Under the pieces are notes generated by a model. That model saw only the letters and a program-made list of their open reading frames with translations, ran no database searches and was not told the DNA's origin. Of a DNA stretch of 64,000 bases, positions 41,365-50,045 are shown piece by piece. The stretch comes from PALSA-555 sp963731625 (lineage in GTDB: Bacteria; Actinomycetota; Acidimicrobiia; IMCC26256; PALSA-555). A program made the position numbers and the translations under genes. Positions within the stretch are counted from its first letter, which is position 1. Every line of letters starts with the position of its first letter. The stretch spans positions 124,001-188,000 of the forward strand of contig CAVSWH010000015.1 of assembly GCA_963731625.1 (NCBI GenBank), read 5' to 3'.

Positions 41365-42893
41365 CCGACGACTCGATCACCCGACTCGCCGACCGCGTCG
41401 ACGCCGTCCTGCTCGACGTCGGGGGCACCCTCGTCGACGAGGCGCCCGCCGGCACGGCCGTCGCCGACCTGCGCGCCGAGCCGCGCCCGGGTGTCGCCGA
41501 CGCGCTCGACGCGCTCACCGGTCGCGTCCGGGTCGCCGCCGTCACGAACACCGCCGTGATGGGCGAGGACGACGTCCGGCGCCTCCTCGACACGGCGGGG
41601 CTCGGACCCTTCGAGGTCGTCGTCACATCGGCCGACGTCGGCGCCGCGAAGCCCGACCCCGCACCGCTGCACGCGGCCCTCGCCCGCCTCGCCGTGTCAC
41701 CCGACCGGGCGCTCTACGTCGGCGACCGCGTGTCGGACCGCGACGCGGCGCGTGCGGCCGGCACGGCGTTCTCCGCCACGGACCGCGGCCTGGCGGACGC
41801 GCTCGAGCGGGCCGCCGCAGCGAGCGACGGCGCGGCCGCGCGCGCGATCGAGGCGCTGGCACCGCTCGACGAGGACGCGGCCGCCGCGGCGCGCGCGCGC
41901 CAGGACCAGCTGACGAAGCCCCCCGGCTCGCTCGGCCGCGTCGAAGATCTCGGCGTGCAGCTCGCCGGGATCGCCGGCCGCTGCCCGCCACCGATCCCGC
42001 AGCGGCCCGTGATCGCGGTGTTCGCCGCCGACCACGGCGTCGTCGGCTCCGGGGTGACGCCGTGGCCCCAGGAGGTCACGGCGCAGATGGTCGCCAACTT
42101 CGTGGAGGGCGGCGCCGCCATCAACGCCTTCGCCCGCCAGGTCGGCGCGACCGTCCACGTCGTCGACGTCGGGGTCGCAGGTGACGTGTCGGCGCTCACG
42201 GGCGTCGACCACCGCAAGGTCCGGCCCGGCACCGACGACCTCGCCACCGGCCCGGCGATGTCGATCGCCGAGGCCCGCGCCGCCCTCGACGTCGGCGCCG
42301 ACCTCGCGGCCCGTCTCCTGGCCGAGGGCCACGATCTCTTCGCCACCGGCGACATGGGGATCGGCAACACCACCGCGTCCGCGGCGGTCATCGCGGCCAG
42401 CACCCGCCAGCCCGCCGACGCCGTGACCGGGCGCGGGACCGGGATCGACGACGCGATGCTCGTCCACAAGACCGAGATCGTCGCCGCCGCCACGGCGCGC
42501 GTCGCCGACTACCTCGACCCGGTGTCCGTGCTCGCCGAGGTCGGCGGGCTCGAGATCGCCGCGCTCGCCGGCTACATCATCGGCGCGGCCGCGGGACGGT
42601 GCCCGGTGCTCATCGACGGGGTGATCGCGGCGGCGGCGCTGCTCGTCGCCGAGGGCCTCGCGCCCGGCGTGACGGCGCGCTGCATCGGCGGCCATCGCTC
42701 GACCGAGCCCGGCGCGACGGTGGCGCTGCGCCACCTCGGCCTCGAGCCCGTGCTCGACCTCGGGTTGCGGCTCGGCGAGGGGACGGGCGCCTGCCTCGCC
42801 GTCCCCGTCGTCGGCGCGGCGGCGCGCGTGCTGAGCGAGATGGCGACGTTCGCCGAGGCGGCCGTCGCCGACGACCCGATCGCCGGCGACTGA
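41361..42893 (+). CDS. cobT: HAD phosphatase fused to nicotinate-nucleotide-dimethylbenzimidazole phosphoribosyltransferase
   Basis: A 510-residue fusion. Residues about 1-150 are a HAD-type hydrolase: LLDVGGTLVD with Asp19, AAVTNTAV, AAKPDPAPLH and YVGDRVSDRDAARAAG. From about 165 on it is CobT: RQDQLTKPPGSLGRVEDLGVQLAG, AADHGVVGSGVTPWPQEVT, GNTTASAAVIAA, GRGTGIDD, GHRSTEPGA. CobT makes alpha-ribazole 5'-phosphate from dimethylbenzimidazole. The fused HAD domain is well placed to remove that phosphate, the job of CobC, but this is inferred. ATG overlaps the cbiB stop (ATGA). Confidence 0.9.
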   Translation: MTDDSITRLADRVDAVLLDVGGTLVDEAPAGTAVADLRAEPRPGVADALDALTGRVRVAAVTNTAVMGEDDVRRLLDTAGLGPFEVVVTSADVGAAKPDPAPLHAALARLAVSPDRALYVGDRVSDRDAARAAGTAFSATDRGLADALERAAAASDGAAARAIEALAPLDEDAAAAARARQDQLTKPPGSLGRVEDLGVQLAGIAGRCPPPIPQRPVIAVFAADHGVVGSGVTPWPQEVTAQMVANFVEGGAAINAFARQVGATVHVVDVGVAGDVSALTGVDHRKVRPGTDDLATGPAMSIAEARAALDVGADLAARLLAEGHDLFATGDMGIGNTTASAAVIAASTRQPADAVTGRGTGIDDAMLVHKTEIVAAATARVADYLDPVSVLAEVGGLEIAALAGYIIGAAAGRCPVLIDGVIAAAALLVAEGLAPGVTARCIGGHRSTEPGATVALRHLGLEPVLDLGLRLGEGTGACLAVPVVGAAARVLSEMATFAEAAVADDPIAGD

Positions 42894-42897
42894 CCGG

Positions 42898-43563
42898 CTA
42901 CGCGGCGACCGGCGCGGGGGAGAAGAGCGCGGTCACGGTCGCGACCTGGGCCGGCGGGCCCTCGACCTCGAGGCGCCGCGGCGCGGCGTCGTCGCCGCGA
43001 CGCCGCGCCAGCAGCCCGAGGACCGAGCCCCGCACGGTGACGGTCGCGTCGGGGGCCGCGCCGTCCTCGACCAGCACGCGCGCGAGCGGGCGCCGCGCCG
43101 GGTCCGCGGCGGCGACGCGCAGGGTCCAGGCGCCCTCGTCGAGCGCGAGTGCGATGGCGAGCGGTCCGTCGGGCAGCGCCTCCAGGCGCACCAGACCCTT
43201 CACGGCGAGGGGCAGCAGGTGGAGCGGGACCACGTCGGTGCCAGGGTCGTCGAGCAGCTCGAGCCCGAACCGGGCGAGCTCGTAGATCGCGGGCTCGAGG
43301 GCCCAGCCGCTCTCGGTCAGCTCGTAGACGAACCGGGCCGCGGGCGGTTCCAGCCAGCGGCGCCGCACCAGCCCCGCCGCCTCGAGGCGACGCAGCCGCG
43401 ACGCGAGCAGGTTCGACCACATGCCGGGGAGGTGCGCGAGGAGGTCGGAGTAGCGCTGCGGCCCGACGAGCAGCTCCCGGGTGATGAGGAGCGTCCAGCG
43501 CTCCCCGAGAAGATCGAGCGCCCGCGCGATCGGGCAGAACTGGCCGTAGCGGCGTGCCCCCAC
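42898..43563 (-). CDS. HxlR family regulator with C-terminal SCP2-like domain
   Basis: A 221-residue regulator. The HxlR winged helix covers about residues 1-110: GQFCPIARALDLLGERWTLLITRELLVGPQRYSDLLAHLPGMWSNLLASRLRRLEAAGLV. The C-terminal part, with ALALDEGAWTLRV and VEDGAAPDATVTVRGSVLGLLARR, resembles a sterol-carrier-like ligand domain. GTG start at 43563, divergent from the VOC gene, with which it shares a 64-bp A/T-rich gap that probably holds both promoters. It likely regulates that gene. Confidence 0.85.
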   Translation of the reverse strand: MGARRYGQFCPIARALDLLGERWTLLITRELLVGPQRYSDLLAHLPGMWSNLLASRLRRLEAAGLVRRRWLEPPAARFVYELTESGWALEPAIYELARFGLELLDDPGTDVVPLHLLPLAVKGLVRLEALPDGPLAIALALDEGAWTLRVAAADPARRPLARVLVEDGAAPDATVTVRGSVLGLLARRRGDDAAPRRLEVEGPPAQVATVTALFSPAPVAA

Positions 43564-43627
43564 GCCACCCGATGTTATCCCGAAGTTTCCCTTGCCAGAT
43601 GGAAAAAGCGATTGTACGGTGCCGCGC

Positions 43628-44404
43628 ATGACGACCAAGACGGAGTACGCGCCGGGCACGCCCTGCTGGGTCGACCTGGCCACCACCGACCCTGCGGCGG
43701 CGAAGGCCTTCTACGGCCCGCTGTTCGGCTGGACGTTCGACGACCAAGACACCGGCGGCGAGCCGTATTCGCTCGTGTCGCACGGCAGCCAGATGGTCGC
43801 CGGGCTCGCCGGCCAGTCCCCCGAGATGAAGGCCGCGGGCGCGCCCCCGATGTGGTCGACGTACGTGTCGGTCACCGACGCCGACGCGACCGCCGGGACG
43901 ATCGAGCAGGCCGGTGGCGCCGTGATGGCGAAGCCCTTCGACGTCATGGACGCAGGCCGGATGTGCGTCGCCGCCGACCCGACCGGCGCCGTGTTCTGCA
44001 CGTGGCAGGCGAAGAACCACATCGGCGCGGGCCTCGTGAACGAGGCCGGCTCGTTCGGCTGGAACGAGCTGCTCACCGCCGACGTCGACAAGGCCGCGGC
44101 CTTCTACCACGACGTGTTCGGCTGGGACGCGAACGCACTGGAGATGGGCCCGATGAAGTACACCGAGTTCCGTCTCCAGGGCGAACCGGTCGCCGGCGCC
44201 ACGCCGCCGCCGATGGAGGGGATCCCGCCGAGCTGGTTCGTCTACTTCGTCGTCGCGGACGCCGACGCCACCGTGGCGGACGCCAAGGGGCGCGGCGCAA
44301 GCGTCCTGAGCGAGCCGATGGACATCCCGCCGGGCCGCTTCGCCGTCCTCACGGATCCGCAGGGCGCCGCCTTCAACGTCATCAAGCTCGCCCCGCAGAG
44401 CTGA
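43628..44404 (+). CDS. VOC family protein with two glyoxalase-like domains
   Basis: A 258-residue protein with two tandem vicinal-oxygen-chelate units. The first opens with GTPCWVDLATTDPAAAKAFYGPLFGWTF, the second with GSFGWNELLTADVDKAAAFYHDVFGWD; each ends with a strand block (ADPTGAVFCTWQ and TDPQGAAFNVIKL). Such proteins are dioxygenases, isomerases or resistance proteins; function not evident. ATG 43628 chosen over an upstream ATG in the promoter gap. Confidence 0.88.
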   Translation: MTTKTEYAPGTPCWVDLATTDPAAAKAFYGPLFGWTFDDQDTGGEPYSLVSHGSQMVAGLAGQSPEMKAAGAPPMWSTYVSVTDADATAGTIEQAGGAVMAKPFDVMDAGRMCVAADPTGAVFCTWQAKNHIGAGLVNEAGSFGWNELLTADVDKAAAFYHDVFGWDANALEMGPMKYTEFRLQGEPVAGATPPPMEGIPPSWFVYFVVADADATVADAKGRGASVLSEPMDIPPGRFAVLTDPQGAAFNVIKLAPQS

Positions 44405-44452
44405 CGACCGCGCCGTCCGCGGCGCGACCCGCCCCGTACGATCGGGGCGACC

Positions 44453-45247
44453 ATGCCCAGCCTGGCGCCGACCGTGCTCGGCGCGACCTCCGACGCGACG
44501 CGCAACCTCTACGTCTTGACCGCCTTCGGCGGCGGCATCATCTCGTTCCTCTCACCCTGCGTCCTGCCGATCGTCCCCGGCTACCTCAGCCTCATCTCGG
44601 GGCTGACGATCGGCGAGCTCACCGAGGCCCGCACGCAGACCATGCGCCGCGTGACGGTGAACACGCTGCTCTTCGTCGCCGGGTTCACGTTCGTGTTCGT
44701 GATCCTCGGCCTCGTCACGACCGGGATCGGCAAGACGGTCTTCGAGAACCAGGCGACCCTCACCCGCGTGTGCGGCGGGCTCGTGCTGCTCATGGCGGCC
44801 TACCTCGCCGGCTCGCAGCTGCTCACCACCCCCCGCCTGTACCAGGAGTTTCGCTTCCACCCCCACCTCGAGCGCTTCGGGCCCGTCGCGATGCCCGTCG
44901 CCGGTGCCGCGTTCGGGCTCGGCTGGACGCCCTGCATCGGCCCGGTGCTCGGCACGGTGCTGAACTTCGCTGCCCAGGGTGAGAATCTCGCCCGGTCGAC
45001 GGTGCTGCTCACCGCCTACTCTCTGGGCCTCGGCGCGTCGTTCCTCGTCGTGGGGCTCGCCTTCGGTCGCCTGGCCACGCCACTCGAGTGGGTGAAGCGC
45101 CACTCGCGCGCCATCACGCTGGCTTCGGCGGCGCTGCTGGCGGTGTTCGGCGTGATCCTGCTCGCCAACCAGCTGCCCCAGGTGACGGCGCGGGTGAGCG
45201 ACGCGATGCGGTCCCTCGGGCTGAGCCGGCTCGTGTCGCTCGGCTGA
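44453..45247 (+). CDS. ccdA: CcdA-type cytochrome c biogenesis / thiol-disulfide transporter
   Basis: A 264-residue membrane protein with about six helices. The two redox Cys sit in LSPCVLP (Cys36) and WTPCIGP (Cys161), the CcdA/DsbD-beta signature. It carries reducing power from cytosolic thioredoxin across the membrane to thiol partners used in heme-apocytochrome ligation. No ResB/ResC genes are adjacent, though that cluster may lie elsewhere. Confidence 0.92.
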   Translation: MPSLAPTVLGATSDATRNLYVLTAFGGGIISFLSPCVLPIVPGYLSLISGLTIGELTEARTQTMRRVTVNTLLFVAGFTFVFVILGLVTTGIGKTVFENQATLTRVCGGLVLLMAAYLAGSQLLTTPRLYQEFRFHPHLERFGPVAMPVAGAAFGLGWTPCIGPVLGTVLNFAAQGENLARSTVLLTAYSLGLGASFLVVGLAFGRLATPLEWVKRHSRAITLASAALLAVFGVILLANQLPQVTARVSDAMRSLGLSRLVSLG

Positions 45248-45400
45248 TCAGCGCTCTTCGTCGTCGTCGAGGGGCGCCGGTGTCGCCTGCTCCACAGCGT
45301 CGGCCTCCGGCACCTCGGGGTCCGACGTCACCGACGACGGCTCGTCGCCGTCGTCGAGGGCCCGGTCGTCATCGCCGTGGTGCTCGGCGTCACGTTCCAT
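45248..45400 (-). CDS. Small acidic protein coupled to glutathione peroxidase
   Basis: A 50-residue, strongly acidic protein starting MERDAEHHGDDDRALDDGDE and ending in DDDEER. Its ATG overlaps the glutathione peroxidase stop by one base (TGATG), so it should be translated from the same message. It is Asp/Glu-rich and likely disordered. No family is recognised. Confidence 0.6.
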   Translation of the reverse strand: MERDAEHHGDDDRALDDGDEPSSVTSDPEVPEADAVEQATPAPLDDDEER

Positions 45401-45888
45401 CAGACCGGGAGCGCGCCCTCGATGGCCTCGACCACCGTCGTGTCCTCCGGCTCGACCTGGGGAGCGAACCGGGCCAGGACCGAGCCGTCCGACCCGACGA
45501 GGAACTTCTCGAAGTTCCAGCGGATGTCCCCCGTGTAGCCCTCGGCGTCCGGTGACCCGGTCAGCTCGGCGTACAGCGGGTGACGACCGTCGCCGTTCAC
45601 CTCGATCTTCTCGAACATCGGGAAGGTCACGCCGTACGTGGTCGAGCAGAACGTCGCGATCTCGTCGGGCGTACCCGGCTCCTGCTCCATGAACTGGTTG
45701 CACGGGAACCCGAGGACCGCGAAGCCGCGGTCGGCGTAGCGCTCGTGGACCCGCTCGAGCCCCTCGTACTGCGGCGTCAGGCCACACTTCGACGCCACGT
45801 TCACCATCAGCGTGACCTTGCCGCGCTGCTCGCCGAGACGGCCCGCCGTCCCGTCCAAGCCGGCGACCTGGTTGTCATACAGCGACAT
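45400..45888 (-). CDS. Glutathione peroxidase family protein (Cys type)
   Basis: A 162-residue peroxidase. The active-site Cys35 lies in VNVASKCGLTPQY, followed by GFPCNQF and WNFEKFLV, the Gln and Trp/Asn of the catalytic tetrad. Bacterial Cys enzymes of this type reduce organic peroxides with thioredoxin or mycothiol rather than glutathione. With a thioredoxin-linked CcdA next door, thiol redox is a shared theme here. It is the last core gene before the initiator tRNA. Confidence 0.92.
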   Translation of the reverse strand: MSLYDNQVAGLDGTAGRLGEQRGKVTLMVNVASKCGLTPQYEGLERVHERYADRGFAVLGFPCNQFMEQEPGTPDEIATFCSTTYGVTFPMFEKIEVNGDGRHPLYAELTGSPDAEGYTGDIRWNFEKFLVGSDGSVLARFAPQVEPEDTTVVEAIEGALPV

Positions 45889-45999
45889 GGCGACTCCTTC
45901 TGCACGCGCCCGGCGCCCGGGACGATACCGGACGCTGCTCGGACCGTCGCCGGGCGACGGAATCCGCTGTGCGCCCGGCTGGTACCCTGGTTGGCGCGA

Positions 46000-46076
<77 letters not shown>

Positions 46077-46266
46077 ACGAACCCGCAGGTCAGAGGCCCC
46101 GAGCGCACGCTCGGGGCCCTTCCTGTTGTTGCTCGTGGTGCCTGTGTTCGGTGCCATCCGGTGACAAACCGGTGCCACGTAGCGCGTCACGCACTTCGAG
46201 GTCTCACGTCGACGCAGGTGAGGCGACATTTCGCGTCGGGGTGCTCTTCGGATTGTCGACCCGACG
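46077..46266 (+). repeat. Left-end block of fMet module 1 (terminator, triple arm, conserved block)
   Basis: A terminator hairpin, GGCCCCGAGC/GCTCGGGGCC-like, lies at 46095-46118. GGTGCC, GGTGAC and GGTGCC begin at 46150, 46160 and 46171. A conserved block from GTCGACGCAGGTGAG to GACCCGACG spans 46208-46266. The same parts in the same order and spacing follow the tRNA fragments at 53465, 59890 and 61232. Confidence 0.75.
46095..46118 (+). terminator. Intrinsic terminator of the initiator tRNA
   Basis: GGCCCCGAG pairs with CTCGGGGCC around a short loop (C-G closing pair), followed by CTTCCTGTTGTT. Placed 18 bases after the tRNA CCA. Related hairpins follow every tRNA fragment in the array. 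Confidence 0.75.
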
Positions 46267-46317
46267 AGCGCTCGGTCTCACATGGTGAGCTCGAGCGATG
46301 GCTCGGCACCGGTTCTG

Positions 46318-46956
46318 TCACCTGGGTACCAGGGCCGATGAGATCCAGTCGTGACAGGTTCGGCGGACGCCACGCATGTCCGTGAGTCCGCCGTCCGTTA
46401 GCCGCAGAGCGGCGAGTCCTCGCATCAGTCCGTGGAGAAGTACGGCGGTTGCGATCGGGTCGACGTCGGGCCGTACCGAGCCGTCCCGCTGTCCCGAGCT
46501 GATGAGCTGGGACAGTCCTTCGTAACTGCGCCGCTCGGCGTCGGCGATGCCTTCCACCGACGCATGGGAGGGAAACGTCGAGCCCCACATCACGATGAGC
46601 GCCCGCTCGTCGGGCGTGGGGTGTTCGAACATCTCGAGGTAGACGTCGACCGTGAGGAACAACTCGTCGATCGCCGAGGGCCCGCCGGATCGGGTCGCAC
46701 GGCATTGCTGGGCCTCCAGCATCTCTTCGGCGATCCTGCGTTGCGCTCTCGCGGCCAGGCGAGCGAGCAGCGCGTCCTTGGAGCCGAAATGGTGGTTTGG
46801 CAGACCTCGGCTAACCCCGGCTCGCGCTCCGATGCTGGCCAACGACGCGCCCTGCACGCCTCGTTCGGCGAGGAGCTCGGCGGCCGCGTCCAACAGGGCG
46901 TCTTCGGACTGGCTGCGCCGCTCAGCCTGGCTAGGCCGTACCTGCGCTTCACCCAT
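46318..46956 (-). CDS. TetR family repressor
   Basis: A 212-residue regulator with a classic TetR helix-turn-helix (QSEDALLDAAAELLAERG, then ASLASIGARAGVSRGLPNHHF and GSKDALLARL, residues about 15-65) and a longer ligand domain. Divergent from the amidohydrolase gene; the gap holds a perfect 13-bp inverted repeat. It very likely controls the two downstream amidohydrolases, with their substrate or a related compound as inducer. Confidence 0.9.
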   Translation of the reverse strand: MGEAQVRPSQAERRSQSEDALLDAAAELLAERGVQGASLASIGARAGVSRGLPNHHFGSKDALLARLAARAQRRIAEEMLEAQQCRATRSGGPSAIDELFLTVDVYLEMFEHPTPDERALIVMWGSTFPSHASVEGIADAERRSYEGLSQLISSGQRDGSVRPDVDPIATAVLLHGLMRGLAALRLTDGGLTDMRGVRRTCHDWISSALVPR

Positions 46957-46963
46957 CCATGCA

Positions 46964-46993
46964 ACTTACTTGCTGAGCGATCAGCAAGTAAGT
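46964..46993. promoter_or_regulatory. TetR operator, 13-bp perfect inverted repeat
   Basis: ACTTACTTGCTGA-GCGA-TCAGCAAGTAAGT, 7 bases upstream of the TetR start and 90 bases upstream of the amidohydrolase start. Confidence 0.85.
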
Positions 46994-47082
46994 ACGGTAA
47001 CTGAGCCCCGCTGGACGTCGAGGTGTCGCCAGGTCCTGTCCGCTAGCCGGAGTGGGCACTGACCGACCGTGAAGTGAGGGAT

Positions 47083-48807
47083 ATGCCGAAGCTCGATGTG
47101 GTGATCAAAGGGGGGACCCTGATCGACGGTCTGCGGACGCCGCGCTACAAGGCCGACGTCGGGATCGCGGGTGGGAGGGTTGTGCAGATCGGCCGCGTCG
47201 ACGCAGTCGATGGGCGTGAAGTCGTCGACGCCTCGGGCAAGGTCGTGGCACCCGGCTTCGTTGACCTGCACACTCACTACGACAGCCAGGTGTTCTGGGA
47301 CCCGTGGTGCACGATGTCGGGCTGGCACGGCGTCACCAGCGTGGTGATCGGCAACTGCGGGTTCGGCTTTGCCCCGTGTCGGGCCGAGGACCGCGAGCGG
47401 GCCATGCTGACCGTCTCTCGCAACGAAGCCGTGCCGCTCAAGACCATGCGAGTCGGCATGCCGTGGGACTGGGTCACATATCCCGAGTTCCTTGACAGCG
47501 TGGAACGCACGCCCAAGGGCGTGAACGTCATGTCCTTCGTCCCGCTCGCCCCCCTCTACGCCTATGTCGCCGGCGTAGACAACGCCAAGGCGTACCGAGT
47601 CACCGCTGAGCAGCTCGACGAGATGTGCCGGCTCCTCGCCGAGGGCATGGAGGTCGGCGGCTGCGGTTTCAGCGCGCAGGTCTCCGGCGAAGTCGGAAAC
47701 GTCCAGCTCGATTACGACGGAACGCCGATGGTCACCGACTGCATGACCGAGCAGGAGGTGGTCGCATTCTCGCGGGCCATGGGATCGCTCGGCCGCGGAA
47801 CTGCGCAGCTGACCGGCACCCTCGAGACGGCCGCGCTCATGGCCCGCGAGAGCGGTCGGCCCATCATCTGGAACGCGCTCCTGGCAGATGGCGCGCTCAA
47901 CCAGCACGGCGGGGCCAAGTACTCACATCGGGACGCCCTCAAGCAGCTCGCATACCTGAACGAGCAGGAGGGTCTGCGGGTCTTCGCTCAGGCGCTGACG
48001 ACCAACTTCGTCTCGGAATTCACCCTCGAGGACTACAACCTGGCCGACACGATCCCGTGCTGGCGGGACGCGTGCCTCGGGACCGTCGAGGAGAAGATGG
48101 TCAAGTTCGCCGACCCGGCACGCCGCGCGGCGATGAAGGAGATCCACGACGAGCGGGGCGGCCTCTTCGGCGCGGGCTACGACCTGACCGCCATCAAGAT
48201 CCACTGGATCTCGAGTGACGTCCCAGGCGCGGAGGAGCTGAAGGAAACCTATGAGGGCTTCACCGTCGGTGAGGTAGCGGCTCGAGAAGGCAAGCACGAG
48301 ATCGACGCCTTCTTGGACGTGGCGGTGGTCGGCCAGCTCCGGGTCGGCTTCGCAACAGCGATGCTGGTGACCCCCCCGGAGGCGATGAAGGAGATCGCCA
48401 CCTCCCCAGTGGCCCTCCCCGGGGTGAGCGACGGCGGTGCCCACACCAAGTTCGTGACCACCGCCCGGTACCCGACCGAACTGCTCGGCTACTGGGTGCG
48501 CGAGCACGAGATCATGTCGCTCGAGGAGGCCCACTGGCGGCTCTCCTACTACCCGGCGCTGGCGGCCGGCCTCAAGGGCCGAGGCTTTCTCGCCGAGGGC
48601 GCGCCCGCGGACGTCGTCGTGTACGACCCCGAGACCATCGACAGCACGCCCCAGGAACGGGTGTGGGACTACCCGGCTGGGGAATGGCGCCTGATCCAGA
48701 AGGCAGTCGGCTACGACCGGACCATCGTGAATGGTGTGACGACCTTCGTGAACGGGGAGTGCACCGGGGACACGCCCGGCATGTTGCTCCGCCACGGCAG
48801 GGGCTGA
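47083..48807 (+). CDS. N-acyl-D-amino-acid deacylase family amidohydrolase
   Basis: A 574-residue amidohydrolase-3 protein. The metal-binding HTH at His63/His65 is in APGFVDLHTHYDSQ, followed by GVTSVVIGNCGFGFAPCR, and near the C-terminus GVSDGGAHTKF and GRGFLAEGAPADVVVYDPETI, typical of D-aminoacylases. It likely hydrolyses an N-acyl D-amino acid or a cyclic amide. ATG 47083 has GTGAGGG 5 bases upstream; the in-frame GTG at 47074 is part of that site. The next gene starts 11 bp downstream, so they form a TetR-controlled operon. Confidence 0.9.
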   Translation: MPKLDVVIKGGTLIDGLRTPRYKADVGIAGGRVVQIGRVDAVDGREVVDASGKVVAPGFVDLHTHYDSQVFWDPWCTMSGWHGVTSVVIGNCGFGFAPCRAEDRERAMLTVSRNEAVPLKTMRVGMPWDWVTYPEFLDSVERTPKGVNVMSFVPLAPLYAYVAGVDNAKAYRVTAEQLDEMCRLLAEGMEVGGCGFSAQVSGEVGNVQLDYDGTPMVTDCMTEQEVVAFSRAMGSLGRGTAQLTGTLETAALMARESGRPIIWNALLADGALNQHGGAKYSHRDALKQLAYLNEQEGLRVFAQALTTNFVSEFTLEDYNLADTIPCWRDACLGTVEEKMVKFADPARRAAMKEIHDERGGLFGAGYDLTAIKIHWISSDVPGAEELKETYEGFTVGEVAAREGKHEIDAFLDVAVVGQLRVGFATAMLVTPPEAMKEIATSPVALPGVSDGGAHTKFVTTARYPTELLGYWVREHEIMSLEEAHWRLSYYPALAAGLKGRGFLAEGAPADVVVYDPETIDSTPQERVWDYPAGEWRLIQKAVGYDRTIVNGVTTFVNGECTGDTPGMLLRHGRG

Positions 48808-48818
48808 GGAGGGAGACC

Positions 48819-50045
48819 ATGCGCAATCCCGAATCCGAGATCCGGACAGTGTTCGACGCCGACAACCATTACTGGGAGGTGAGCGACACCTTCACCCGAT
48901 ATCGCGACCCCAAGTTCGCCGATCGGGGCGTCGTCCTGCAGGAGGTCGACGGCAAGGCCCACTACTTCTTCGGGGAGCGGCCCCATCCGATCATCCCTGG
49001 ACCCGGTGACGTCCATCCCCGTCCCCGCCCCGGGGCGCTCTACAACTACTTCAGCGGCATGGGAGACAAGAAACGCGTGGGGGACGAGCTGGCCTGCGAA
49101 GAGCCCGCGGCGCATCCCGAGTGGTTCGAACCGGATGCCCGTCTCGCGTGCATGGACGCCCAGGGCGTCGAGGCGGCCTGGTTGTTCCCCTCGCAAGGCG
49201 TCTGCATGGAGGGTCCCATGCAGCCCGACATCGAGGCATCGATTGAGGTGGTGCGGGCCTTCAACCGGTGGCTGGACGAAGACTGGGGCTTCGCCCATCA
49301 GGATCGAATCTTCGCGGTCCCATACCTCACACTGTCCGACATCGATCGCGCGGTGAGCGAGCTCGAATGGTGCATCGATCGGGGCGCCCGGGTGGTCACG
49401 ATCCGCAACGGTCCGGTGTTCACCCCCGAGGGGCTGCGCTCGCCCGCCGACCCCGCCTTCGACCCGTTCTGGGCCCGACTCCAAGAGGCCGGGATCACCG
49501 TCACGACACACGCCGGCTTCGAAGACGGCTACACCGACGTGGCGGCGGACATCGCGCACACGTGGGGTCTCGCCGCGGCACAGGACGGCCGCCCCGCGCA
49601 GGACGCCGCAGCGGTCCAGAGCGCGTCTTTGGCCGCCCAACTCATGAAGCACCGGTTGATCGAGGACTTCGCCACCGTGCTCGTCGCACACAAGCTCTTC
49701 GAGCGCTTTCCTCGTCTCCGGGTCGCGTACATCGAGAACGGAGCGGACTGGGTGCCGCGCTGCCTGCACACGCTGCACATGCTCGCTGGTCAGAACCCCG
49801 CGATGTTCACATCGGATCCCGTTGACCAGTTCATCGAGCACTGCTGGGTCGCTCCGTTTGTCGAAGACAACGTCGAGCAGCTGGCGAGGTCCGTGCCGGT
49901 CGAGCGGATCTTGTTCGGCTCGGACTGGCCGCACGCTGAAGGCCTCGCCCACCCGCGCGACTTCTTTGCCAACGTGACGTCGTTCTCGTTGGATGATCAG
50001 CGCAAGATCATGGTCGAAAATGCGCGTTCCTTGACGTTCGCCTGA
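48819..50045 (+). CDS. Amidohydrolase_2 family protein (ACMSD-like)
   Basis: A 408-residue TIM-barrel hydrolase/decarboxylase: VFDADNHYWE near the start holds metal ligands of the Amidohydro_2 type, TTHAGF the next His, and RILFGSDWPHAEG the catalytic Asp and C-terminal His. Members include decarboxylases and hydrolases of aromatic acids. The ribosome site GAGGAGGGAG lies just before ATG 48819. It should act after or with the deacylase on the same compound. Confidence 0.87.
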   Translation: MRNPESEIRTVFDADNHYWEVSDTFTRYRDPKFADRGVVLQEVDGKAHYFFGERPHPIIPGPGDVHPRPRPGALYNYFSGMGDKKRVGDELACEEPAAHPEWFEPDARLACMDAQGVEAAWLFPSQGVCMEGPMQPDIEASIEVVRAFNRWLDEDWGFAHQDRIFAVPYLTLSDIDRAVSELEWCIDRGARVVTIRNGPVFTPEGLRSPADPAFDPFWARLQEAGITVTTHAGFEDGYTDVAADIAHTWGLAAAQDGRPAQDAAAVQSASLAAQLMKHRLIEDFATVLVAHKLFERFPRLRVAYIENGADWVPRCLHTLHMLAGQNPAMFTSDPVDQFIEHCWVAPFVEDNVEQLARSVPVERILFGSDWPHAEGLAHPRDFFANVTSFSLDDQRKIMVENARSLTFA

